This document shows, in pieces, positions 1-8,185 of a stretch of 64,000 bases of DNA. Position 1 is the first letter of the stretch, and each line of letters starts with the position of its first letter. A program made the position numbers and the translations under genes. Below the pieces are notes generated by a model. That model worked only from the letters and a program-made list of their open reading frames with translations, had not been told where the DNA came from and made no database searches. The DNA is taken from NCBI RefSeq assembly GCF_900186615.1, contig NZ_LT896588.1, positions 1,594,961-1,658,960 of the forward strand, written 5' to 3'. The DNA comes from Parabacteroides bouchesdurhonensis. Its GTDB lineage: Bacteria; Bacteroidota; Bacteroidia; Bacteroidales; Tannerellaceae.

Positions 1-3000
1 GGGTCGTTAAAGATGAAAAAGGAGAAACCGTTATTGGTGCAAACGTTGTAGTTCTCGGTACTACAAATGGAACTATTACCGATTTCGATGGTAACTTTTC
101 ATTGAATGGTGTACCCGAAAAAGCCGTTCTTCAAGTTTCTTATATCGGTTATCTTACCAAGGAAGTCAGTGTGGGAAAGCAAAATACGCTGAATATCGTA
201 TTGGAAGAGGATACAAAGAAATTGGATGAAGTTGTGGTAATAGGTTATGGTACCCGTCAGCGTAAGAGCATTACGGGTTCTGTAGACCAGGTTGGATCGG
301 AAGTTTTTGAAAATCGTCCGGTATCGAATGCAATGCAGGCATTGCAAGGGGCTTCTGCGAATCTCATCATCCAGCAAAAGAATATGAACCCGAATGATAA
401 TAGCATGAGTATTAACATCCGTGGTGTCAGTACTATGGGTAATAATGATCCGCTTATCGTTATTGACGGTTTGATTTCAAGTACGGAAACGTTGAATAAC
501 CTGAATCCGGCAGATATTGAAAATGTATCAGTATTGAAAGATGCAGGTAGTGCCGCTATTTACGGATCACGTTCGGCTAACGGTGTAATTCTGGTTACAA
601 CAAAGAAAGGAGTTAAGTCAAACAAACCAACTGTGACATTTAACGGTATGATTGGTTTTGAGGATCCTAAAATTTTGTATCAACCTGTAGAAGGCTGGCA
701 AAATGCAATGTATAGAAATCAGGCGAATATGAATATCGGAAGCTCCCCGGCATTTACTCCGGCTCAAATCCGTGATTTATATGATCATCGAGATGAAGAA
801 TACTGGTTTCTTGATGAAATCATGAAAACCGGACTTCAGCAAACTTATAATCTTGGCATTTCCGGCGGTAGTGAAAATACTACTTATATGGTATCTGCCG
901 GTTATTTCAACCAGGATAGTAACTTCAAAGGTAATTTTGGTGTTGAACGTTATAATTTCCGTACTAATTTGACGACGGAATACGGACGGTTCAAGTTGAC
1001 TTCATTAATGGCTTATACTCGTAAAAACGAACGTACGGTTGCCGGTGGTACAGGTAATGTGATTATTAACTCTTCACGTATCCCATCATATTATTATTAC
1101 AAATTGCAGAGTGAAGATGGAAAGTACCTGATTAACGACGTTATTGGTGATGATAATGCTCTCGCCAAACTGCAAGAAGGCGGGTATGAGAAGAAAGACG
1201 AAGATAACTTTATCGGTAGCCTGAACCTGGATGTGAAGTTGTTTGACGGACTGAAAGCCAGAGGTTTGGTTGGTTTGGATTTGACTCAACATCACCGTTT
1301 TCGCAGAGACAAGAAAGTTCCTTTATACTCTTCTGCCGATTTGCAAACTCCGGTATTATACATGAACTCAAATACGCTTACGGAAGATTATAACAGTAAG
1401 AAGTACACATTAAGTACACAATTCTTATTGGATTATGACCGTACGTTTAATTCTGTTCATCATGTATCCGGATTAGTGGGAGTTTCTAATGAATCGTATA
1501 CATTTAAAGCCAGTCGTATTGCATGGGAATATACAGACGAAGACCTCGGGCTTCCTACGACAGATGAATCTGTACAAAATAAAGATAACAAGAACTCAAA
1601 TGGAGATACGGATCAAACAAGTATTACATCCGTATTCGGACGTGTAGGTTATGACTATATGAATAAATACTATGGAGATGTCTCTTTCCGTTATGACGGT
1701 TCTTCTAAATTCTCGAAAGATCATCGTTGGGGTTTCTTCCCTTCATTCTCTGCAGCGTGGAGACTTTCCGAAGAAGATTTTATGGAATCATATAAAGAAA
1801 AATTCGGTGATTTGAAATTGAGAACTTCATATGGTGTACTTGGTAATCAGAATGTAGATAACTATTCTTATCAGACTGTTTATGAAATGAAAACTAATTC
1901 CTATGTGTTCAATAATCAGGTAGTGCCGGGTACTGCGTTTACCTATGGTAATTCTTTATTGACATGGGAAAAATCAGCTAATTTCAATATTGGTTTTGAT
2001 GCTACTTTCTTTAGCAATAAACTGTTTGTGTCGTTTGATTATTTCAACAAAAAAACTACCAATATTTTGCTTTCACCGGAGGTCTCTACCATATTCGGTA
2101 GCTCTGCAGCAAAAGAAAATGCAGGAGAAATGAGAAACCAAGGTTGGGAAGTAACATTTAATTATAAATTGAATTCGGGTGATTTCAGACACAATTTCAA
2201 TTTCAATATTTCCGATTCTAAGAATAAGGTGACTGACTTTGGAGGAAAGGAACGTATCGACCAGAACGACCAGTTATATAAAATAATTCGTGAAGGTGAA
2301 GCGTTGGGTTCTTATTTTGGATATAAAACAGACGGACTTTTCCAAAGCTATGATGAGATTGCCAACAGCGCACTTCCTGTAGGTGCATCTGTACAACCCG
2401 GTGATGTGAAATATGTTGATATGAATGGTGATAAAGTAATTGATGAAAAAGATCGTGTTGTTTTAGGGAATGCTTTTCCAAGATATACGTTTGGATTTAC
2501 TTATAATGTAGAATACAAAGGTTTTGATTTAGGTTTGCTTATTCAGGGAGTTGGCAAACGTTCTATGTATGTACGTGGTGAGTTGATCGAACCGTTCCAT
2601 TCCAACTATTCTTATTGTATTTATGAACATCAATTGGATTTCTGGACTCCTACTAATCCGGATGCTAAGTGGCCTCGTCTGGTTGCTCCGGGCTCTTCTT
2701 CCAGTACAAATAACTGGGGAAAGGCTGGTACGGATCTCTATCTATTGAACGCTGCCTATCTTCGTTTGAAGAATATTCAGGTGGGCTACACATTACCGAA
2801 ACAGCTGACTGCGAAATTCGGGGTTCAGAAGTTACGTGTAAATCTGAATGCTCAAAATCTATTTACATTATCTAAGAACTCTTTTATTGATCCTGAATCT
2901 TCGGAATTTTCTAATAACATGGGAGGTATTGAAGGTGTTGGCGCTAACAGTGCCCGTAATTATCCTACTCTGGTATATTATGGATTTGGATTGGATTTAG

Positions 3001-3008
3001 AATTTTAA
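1..3008 (+). CDS. SusC-family TonB-dependent glycan transporter, 5'-truncated by the window edge
   Basis: This outer-membrane transporter imports oligosaccharides into the periplasm using TonB energy, with a SusD lid. The frame is open from base 3, so the start codon and signal peptide lie outside the window; about 1001 residues are visible. The first ~75 residues are the carboxypeptidase-regulatory-like beta domain typical of SusC (GTTNGTITDFDGNFSL), then VVIGYGT and a plug domain ending AIYGSRSANGVILVTTKKG near residue 200. The rest is a beta-barrel ending in a terminal phenylalanine (GFGLDLEF), as expected for BAM substrates. A calcium-loop-like DMNGDKVIDEKDRV segment lies near residue 800. 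The susD gene begins 12 nt downstream, so the two are co-transcribed. The neighbouring GH76/GH92/GH125 genes suggest mannose oligosaccharides as substrate; that part is inference. Confidence 0.95.
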   Translation, partial: VVKDEKGETVIGANVVVLGTTNGTITDFDGNFSLNGVPEKAVLQVSYIGYLTKEVSVGKQNTLNIVLEEDTKKLDEVVVIGYGTRQRKSITGSVDQVGSEVFENRPVSNAMQALQGASANLIIQQKNMNPNDNSMSINIRGVSTMGNNDPLIVIDGLISSTETLNNLNPADIENVSVLKDAGSAAIYGSRSANGVILVTTKKGVKSNKPTVTFNGMIGFEDPKILYQPVEGWQNAMYRNQANMNIGSSPAFTPAQIRDLYDHRDEEYWFLDEIMKTGLQQTYNLGISGGSENTTYMVSAGYFNQDSNFKGNFGVERYNFRTNLTTEYGRFKLTSLMAYTRKNERTVAGGTGNVIINSSRIPSYYYYKLQSEDGKYLINDVIGDDNALAKLQEGGYEKKDEDNFIGSLNLDVKLFDGLKARGLVGLDLTQHHRFRRDKKVPLYSSADLQTPVLYMNSNTLTEDYNSKKYTLSTQFLLDYDRTFNSVHHVSGLVGVSNESYTFKASRIAWEYTDEDLGLPTTDESVQNKDNKNSNGDTDQTSITSVFGRVGYDYMNKYYGDVSFRYDGSSKFSKDHRWGFFPSFSAAWRLSEEDFMESYKEKFGDLKLRTSYGVLGNQNVDNYSYQTVYEMKTNSYVFNNQVVPGTAFTYGNSLLTWEKSANFNIGFDATFFSNKLFVSFDYFNKKTTNILLSPEVSTIFGSSAAKENAGEMRNQGWEVTFNYKLNSGDFRHNFNFNISDSKNKVTDFGGKERIDQNDQLYKIIREGEALGSYFGYKTDGLFQSYDEIANSALPVGASVQPGDVKYVDMNGDKVIDEKDRVVLGNAFPRYTFGFTYNVEYKGFDLGLLIQGVGKRSMYVRGELIEPFHSNYSYCIYEHQLDFWTPTNPDAKWPRLVAPGSSSSTNNWGKAGTDLYLLNAAYLRLKNIQVGYTLPKQLTAKFGVQKLRVNLNAQNLFTLSKNSFIDPESSEFSNNMGGIEGVGANSARNYPTLVYYGFGLDLEF

Positions 3009-3020
3009 TATTTGTGCCGT

Positions 3021-4640
3021 ATGAAAAAGAAATCATTAAAATATTATGCCGGTGTTGTTTGTACTGCTCTTGCTTTGTTTACATCATGTAACGATTTGGA
3101 TTTAGCACCTACAAATAAATTTACGGATTTGAATTATTGGACTTCAACTGAAAAAGCATCTGCTGTTTTAAGTATGGCTTACAGCCAAATGTTTGGTGCT
3201 GATTTTTTCTTTGCGAATGAGCGTCTGTCAGATAATCTATATGAAGGCCGAGGAAGCACGGCTGAAAAGCTTATTACTTCCGGACAGGCCGATGCTGCTC
3301 TTGCACGTTTCAGCGATGAATGGAAAAAATGTTATGAAGGTATTAAAACTTGCCATACATTTTTGGAAAATGTAGATCGTGTGCCCGGTATGGACGAAAC
3401 ATTGAAGACGAGAATGAAAGCAGAAGCCCGCTTTATTCGAGCATTTTTGTTTTTCCGTTTGACATGTCATTATGGAGATATACCTTTGTTTGATACCGAT
3501 TTGACAATGCAAGAAGCTAATACTATTGCTCGTTCTTCCAAGGCGGATGTTATTAGTTTTGTCAGAAATGAGTTGAATGAAATTTCGACAATTCTCCTTA
3601 CAAAGCAGGAATATGCTGCTTCTGATAACGGTAGAATTACGTGTGGAGCTGCTATGACATTACTGGCTCGTACTTATTTATACGAAAATGATTATCAGAA
3701 TGTGGCTTCTATTTGTGAAAAGATTATGAATGGTGAATATGGCCAATATAAATTGTTTCCAAGCTATTCAGGTCTTTTCTTACCGGAAAACGAATATAAT
3801 GAGGAAGTGATTCTTGATCTGGGTTATGTATTGCTTCTGAGAACCTGGGATCAATATTACGATGCTATTCCTCTTTCTGTTGGAGGTCGTGTTAACGGTT
3901 TTGCTCCTACACAGGAATTAGTTGATGATTATGTTATGAAAAACGGTAAAGGAATTAGAGAAGCCGGTTCCGGATATAATGAAGATGATCCATATGTGAA
4001 CAGAGACCCTCGTTTTGCAGCTACTATCGTTTATCATGGATATAAATGGACAAAAGGGGATGGTACTACATCTACCATCTATATTAAACCGGGCTCTTCT
4101 GCTGAGGCTGGAGCTTCTAATCTGGATGAATATGCCGGTCCGGGCCAGAACTCTACCGGAACAGGTTATTATCTTCGTAAATATTTTGATCCGACTGCTC
4201 CGGCAGGTATGAATGCCGGCTTGAACATCATTTTAATGAGATATGCAGATATCTTGTTAATGTATGCGGAAGCTAAGTATGAGCTGGGTCAGATGAATGA
4301 AGATATCTGGAATAAAACGATCAGACCTATTCGTCAGCGTGCCGGATTTACTGATGCTACAGCGCTTGATTATCCTGCCTCTGATTTGCAGAATATTATT
4401 CGCCGCGAACGTCGTTGTGAATTGGCGATCGAAGGATTAAGATTGTTTGATATCCGTCGTTGGAGGACAATTGAGACTGTTTTGAACGGTTATCCTCATG
4501 GTGCAAAGTTTGCATCAAACAATTCTCAGTATATTCAGCTAGACCTGAGAAGATTTAATAAGGATCGCGATTATTTGTTCGCAATTCCTCAATCACAGAG
4601 GGATATTAACAAAAACCTTACCCAAAATCCAGGTTATTAA
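3021..4640 (+). CDS. SusD-family surface glycan-binding lipoprotein (RagB/SusD)
   Basis: This protein forms the extracellular lid of the SusC transporter and captures oligosaccharide. It has 539 residues. The start is taken as the ATG at 3021, which gives a clean lipoprotein signal ending LFTSC with the lipidated Cys23 followed by the acidic NDLDL stretch seen in surface-exported Bacteroidota lipoproteins. The C-terminal half has the family signature RRERRCELAIEGLRLFDIRRW (start near residue 455) and ends with the usual LTQNPGY. A TTG at 3012 would only add three residues. It lies 12 nt after susC and is followed by two SusE-like genes. Family assignment is secure; the ligand is inferred from the adjacent mannan-degrading enzymes. 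Confidence 0.96.
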   Translation: MKKKSLKYYAGVVCTALALFTSCNDLDLAPTNKFTDLNYWTSTEKASAVLSMAYSQMFGADFFFANERLSDNLYEGRGSTAEKLITSGQADAALARFSDEWKKCYEGIKTCHTFLENVDRVPGMDETLKTRMKAEARFIRAFLFFRLTCHYGDIPLFDTDLTMQEANTIARSSKADVISFVRNELNEISTILLTKQEYAASDNGRITCGAAMTLLARTYLYENDYQNVASICEKIMNGEYGQYKLFPSYSGLFLPENEYNEEVILDLGYVLLLRTWDQYYDAIPLSVGGRVNGFAPTQELVDDYVMKNGKGIREAGSGYNEDDPYVNRDPRFAATIVYHGYKWTKGDGTTSTIYIKPGSSAEAGASNLDEYAGPGQNSTGTGYYLRKYFDPTAPAGMNAGLNIILMRYADILLMYAEAKYELGQMNEDIWNKTIRPIRQRAGFTDATALDYPASDLQNIIRRERRCELAIEGLRLFDIRRWRTIETVLNGYPHGAKFASNNSQYIQLDLRRFNKDRDYLFAIPQSQRDINKNLTQNPGY

Positions 4641-4661
4641 TTCAATTAAAAAGAGAAAATT

Positions 4662-5786
4662 ATGAAAGTAATATTGATTAAATTAACAATAATAGCCTCT
4701 TTCATTTTAGCCTTTATTGCTTGCAATGATAATGGAGAAGTGAGAGATACGGGTGTGACAGCCGTTAAGACACTCTATGAACCTGATAATGAGAAAGCGG
4801 TTGTATTGCAGTCTTCCGCTTCTGCTACTCTGTACTTTGAGTGGGAACCTGCCCGCGCGGAAGATAGTGGAAGTGTCTTATATGAAGTTGCATTTGATAA
4901 AGCAGACGGGAATTTCTCTGATCCTGTTTATATTGCAACGGCTGACAATAATGGAGGAACCAACCATGCTACAATTTCTCATAAACAGTTGAACCGTATT
5001 GCTGCTATGGCAGGAATCGAGTCTGCAGAACAAGGAACGTTGAAATGGACTGTTTTCTCATCCAAAGGTATCAACCCGGTAAAAGCGGAGCAGGAACGTA
5101 CCCTTACATTAACACGTTTAGCCGGATTTGCAGATATTCCTACTGATTTGTTTATTACGGGAGAAGGTACAGAAGTGGGTGCGGACCTTGCAAATGCCCT
5201 TTCTATGAAGAAAATCTCTGAAGGTGAATTTGAAATTTATACCAAATTAACCGAAGGTAAACCATTCCAGTTTGTGAGTGCGGTTACGGGAACACCTACT
5301 GAATTTTCTTTAAATGGAGAGAAAATTGTGGAAGGAGGTACTTCTACTGTTTCTAAAACAGGTATTTATAAGTATTATTTGGATTTCAATATCGGTTCTT
5401 TCACAATGAAGGAGGTGACAAAAGTAAGCTTATATCTGAATTGGTCGCAAATGAAGATTGAATTGCCTTACAAGGCACTTGGAGTTTGGGAAGTAACGGA
5501 TTACGAAATCACAGGACTTTCTGGAAATGACGATTCGGATGATCGCTATAAATTCAGGATGGAAAGCTCAGACGGAGAAACTGAATGGAGAGCTATTAAT
5601 AACGACAGTAAGCCGACTGGAAACGAAGCCTATTATTATATGGTAGAAAAGACGGACATTGAACAGTGGACTAACAATCAGGTTTGGAAAAATCCTTCTA
5701 CGACAGGTTGGAGTGGTAAAACATACGATATAACGTTCTCTTTGAATGCCGCAGCTCCTTATACTCATAATTTAGTAATCAAATAA
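4662..5786 (+). CDS. SusE-like surface glycan-binding lipoprotein, copy 1
   Basis: This is a 374-residue lipoprotein with signal FILAFIAC (Cys21) followed by NDNGE, so it is probably surface exposed. Residues ~40-145 form an Ig-like SusE N-terminal domain (YFEWEPARAEDSG, then LKWTVFSSKG). The remainder looks like SusE/SusF-type starch-binding-like beta domains (VFITGEGTEVG-like segment, then YKYYLDFNIGSFTMKEV). Its role is probably to bind the polysaccharide at the cell surface and feed the SusCD complex. It follows susD by 21 nt. The next gene is a clear paralogue with a nearly identical signal peptide and N-terminal domain, pointing to tandem duplication. Ligand specificity cannot be read from sequence. 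Confidence 0.82.
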   Translation: MKVILIKLTIIASFILAFIACNDNGEVRDTGVTAVKTLYEPDNEKAVVLQSSASATLYFEWEPARAEDSGSVLYEVAFDKADGNFSDPVYIATADNNGGTNHATISHKQLNRIAAMAGIESAEQGTLKWTVFSSKGINPVKAEQERTLTLTRLAGFADIPTDLFITGEGTEVGADLANALSMKKISEGEFEIYTKLTEGKPFQFVSAVTGTPTEFSLNGEKIVEGGTSTVSKTGIYKYYLDFNIGSFTMKEVTKVSLYLNWSQMKIELPYKALGVWEVTDYEITGLSGNDDSDDRYKFRMESSDGETEWRAINNDSKPTGNEAYYYMVEKTDIEQWTNNQVWKNPSTTGWSGKTYDITFSLNAAAPYTHNLVIK

Positions 5787-5799
5787 AAGGGAAAGAATT

Positions 5800-6933
5800 A
5801 TGAAAACAGTATTGATAAAAATAACATTTATAGCTTCCTTTATTTTGGCATTCATTGCTTGTGATAATATGGGAGAAACCGATAGCAGGTTGGCGGCTGT
5901 AGGCAATTTTCTGGAACCTCTTGACGGACAGACTTTCGTTTTAGAAGCATCTGCTTCGGCCTCTGTTTATTTTGAATGGGATCACGTGAAAGTGGAAGAT
6001 TCCGGTACGGCTATCTATCAAATCGCTTTTGATAAGCCGGATGGTGACTTTTCTACTCCTGTATATCTGACTGCGTCTGATAATAACGGATTTGAAAATC
6101 ATGTAACCATCACACATAAACAAATGAATAAGATTGCCGGTATGATGGGCATTAAACCTTCTGATACAGGTTCTTTTAAATGGACTGTTTTTTCTTCAAA
6201 AGGAACAAACGCTATGAAATCCGGCAAGGAAAATACGATTACGGTTACGCGTCTGGCCGGGTTTGCCGATGTTCCTATTGATGTATTTGTGACCGGTGAA
6301 GCTTCTGAAGGAGGAACAGATCTTTCAAAGGCTCATAAGATGAAAGCTGTTGCCGGTGGAGAATTTGAAATGTATACGAAATTAGTAGCCGGAAAGCCAT
6401 TCTATTTTACAGATGGAACAACCGGAACACCTAGAGAATTTTATACAGCAGATGGTTTGGTGAAAGAGAATGGTACTTCTACTGTAACTACTGATGGTAT
6501 TTATAGAATTACACTTGATTTTAATACAGGTGCCTGTACTTATGCATTGGTTACGCGAATAGGTTTCTATTTTTGTCCGCAAGCCAAAATACTGTTCGAT
6601 CTTCCGTATATCGGTTATGGTGTATTCCAGACGAAAGCGACCGTTGAATTCTTCCAGGAAAGCTGGGGTAGAGATGAGCGTTACAAGTTTAGAATGTTCA
6701 TAAAAGAGAATGGTGGTGCCGGAGCAGAAGAAGAGTTGGAATGGGGAACATTGAATCAAACGGATTCACGTCCTACGGCAACAAGTCCGGAATCATATTA
6801 TTATTTGCAACTTGTTAGCCCGACAGATTGGGATAACAAATGGAAATTAATGGGTGACTTTGACGGTGTTCCTGCTACTTATACAATATATCTGACAGCG
6901 GATCAGCCTTATACTCATTCTATAGTTAAATAA
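5800..6933 (+). CDS. SusE-like surface glycan-binding lipoprotein, copy 2
   Basis: This 377-residue paralogue of the preceding gene starts 13 nt after it. The lipoprotein signal (FILAFIAC, Cys21, then DNMGE) matches copy 1 almost residue for residue, and the Ig-like domain aligns along its length (YFEWDHVKVEDSG, FKWTVFSSKGTN). Divergence is concentrated in the C-terminal third, where carbohydrate contacts of SusE/SusF proteins usually lie (GFYFCPQAKILFDLPYIGYG here against LYLNWSQMKIELPYKALG in copy 1). Copies with conserved anchors and divergent tips could bind different parts of one branched glycan; this is inference. A long hairpin follows the stop codon. Confidence 0.8.
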   Translation: MKTVLIKITFIASFILAFIACDNMGETDSRLAAVGNFLEPLDGQTFVLEASASASVYFEWDHVKVEDSGTAIYQIAFDKPDGDFSTPVYLTASDNNGFENHVTITHKQMNKIAGMMGIKPSDTGSFKWTVFSSKGTNAMKSGKENTITVTRLAGFADVPIDVFVTGEASEGGTDLSKAHKMKAVAGGEFEMYTKLVAGKPFYFTDGTTGTPREFYTADGLVKENGTSTVTTDGIYRITLDFNTGACTYALVTRIGFYFCPQAKILFDLPYIGYGVFQTKATVEFFQESWGRDERYKFRMFIKENGGAGAEEELEWGTLNQTDSRPTATSPESYYYLQLVSPTDWDNKWKLMGDFDGVPATYTIYLTADQPYTHSIVK

Positions 6934-6952
6934 TTTATAATCACTGTATCTA

Positions 6953-7013
6953 AATTAAGAATTGAGAATTATTTGTCATATCTTCACAAACTTATAATTC
7001 TCAGTTCTTAATT
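6953..7013 (+). terminator. Long intercistronic hairpin between binding-protein and enzyme genes
   Basis: Bases 6953-6971 and 6995-7013 form a 19-bp stem whose only imperfection is one G-U wobble, with a 23-nt loop, followed directly by a short T run (TTTTT). It sits 20 bases after the second SusE-like stop codon and ends 22 bases before the GH76 start. It could act as a partial terminator or an mRNA-stabilising 3' end, setting the enzyme genes to a different level from the transporter genes. The stem is AT-rich (built on AATTAAGAATTGAGAATTA), which is weak for a classical terminator, so a dispersed palindromic repeat is an alternative. Confidence 0.55.
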
Positions 7014-7034
7014 TTTTATAATCAATGTAATATC

Positions 7035-8162
7035 ATGAGAACAATTCTTCTTTTGCTATCTCTATCCGTATGGCTTGTGGGATGCGGAGGCGACGATAAT
7101 GGCACAAACTCTGGCTCTGAAGGAGGACGTGAAATAAGCTGGTATGCTGCGGCAGATAGCAGTAGTGAGGCATTAGTTAATTCTTTTTGGAATACAAGCG
7201 GAAAATATTTTAATTATGACAGCAATGGAAAAATAGATTTCCATTATTGGCCACAAGCACATGCTTTGGATGTTTTGATCGATGCTTATGAGCGTACAGG
7301 CGACAATAAGTATAAGAGTTTATTTGATCAATGGTTTGAAGGTGTAAAAATTAAAAACGGTAATACTTTTAAAAACGATTATTATGATGATATGGAATGG
7401 AATGCCCTTGCCATTCTTCGTGCCTATAAAGCAACCAATGATGTGAAATATAAAGATGCTGCATTACAGATATGGGAATATATCAAAATTGGCTGGAATA
7501 ATAATGCAGGTGGCGGCATTACCTGGAAAAAAGGGATGGAATATAGTAAAAACGCATGTTCCAATGGACCGGCTTGTATATTAGCGGCCCGTTTGTATCA
7601 GGAATTTGGTGATGAGAGTAATAAAGAATGGGCTCTCAAAATCTATAGCTGGGAAAAAAGTACCTTGTTTAACAGTAACAATGGGATGGTATACGATAAC
7701 ATAAACAGCGAGACCGGAGAAATACAAACGAATTGGGTCTTTACGTATAATCAAGGGACTTTTATAGGTTCGGCAGTGGAACTGCATAAAATAATGGGAG
7801 AAAAGGCTTATCTGAATGATGCTGTTTTAGCTGCCGATTATACGACAAGTAGCTTGGTTAATAATTCAATACTTAAAAGTGAAGGAGATGGTGACGGCGG
7901 ACTTTTCAAAGGTATTTTTGTCCGTTATTTTACAGAATTGATTCAGCAGAACCGTTTGGATGCTACAGCAAAGAAACGTTATGTACAATTTTTGCAACAC
8001 AATGCGGAGACGTTGTGGACTTTGGGTACTAGTAAACCTGCGGTATTTTTCGGTATTGACTGGAGAACACGTTCCGGTGCTTCTACCGGTCTGACGGAAC
8101 AATTGAGCGGTTGTATGTTGATTGAAGCAATGGCTCTTTTAGAAGATAAGGAAATGTTGTAG
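7035..8162 (+). CDS. GH76-family endo-alpha-1,6-mannanase lipoprotein
   Basis: GH76 enzymes cleave the alpha-1,6-mannose backbone of fungal mannan. The product has 375 residues with a lipoprotein signal SVWLVGC (Cys17) followed by GGDDNG, suggesting surface display. The (alpha/alpha)6 fold is supported by repeated helix pairs, and the paired aspartates expected for GH76 catalysis appear in YYDDMEW at Asp118-Asp119. Further family hallmarks are KNACSNGPACILAARLY and the TYNQGTFIGSAVELHK stretch. It is separated from the upstream SusE-like gene by a hairpin and lies 23 nt before the GH92 gene, so it probably leads an enzyme sub-operon. A second GH76 lies at 10358, but the two are only moderately similar. 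Confidence 0.9.
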   Translation: MRTILLLLSLSVWLVGCGGDDNGTNSGSEGGREISWYAAADSSSEALVNSFWNTSGKYFNYDSNGKIDFHYWPQAHALDVLIDAYERTGDNKYKSLFDQWFEGVKIKNGNTFKNDYYDDMEWNALAILRAYKATNDVKYKDAALQIWEYIKIGWNNNAGGGITWKKGMEYSKNACSNGPACILAARLYQEFGDESNKEWALKIYSWEKSTLFNSNNGMVYDNINSETGEIQTNWVFTYNQGTFIGSAVELHKIMGEKAYLNDAVLAADYTTSSLVNNSILKSEGDGDGGLFKGIFVRYFTELIQQNRLDATAKKRYVQFLQHNAETLWTLGTSKPAVFFGIDWRTRSGASTGLTEQLSGCMLIEAMALLEDKEML

Positions 8163-8185
8163 TTATCATTTAACAAGTTGTGTTT

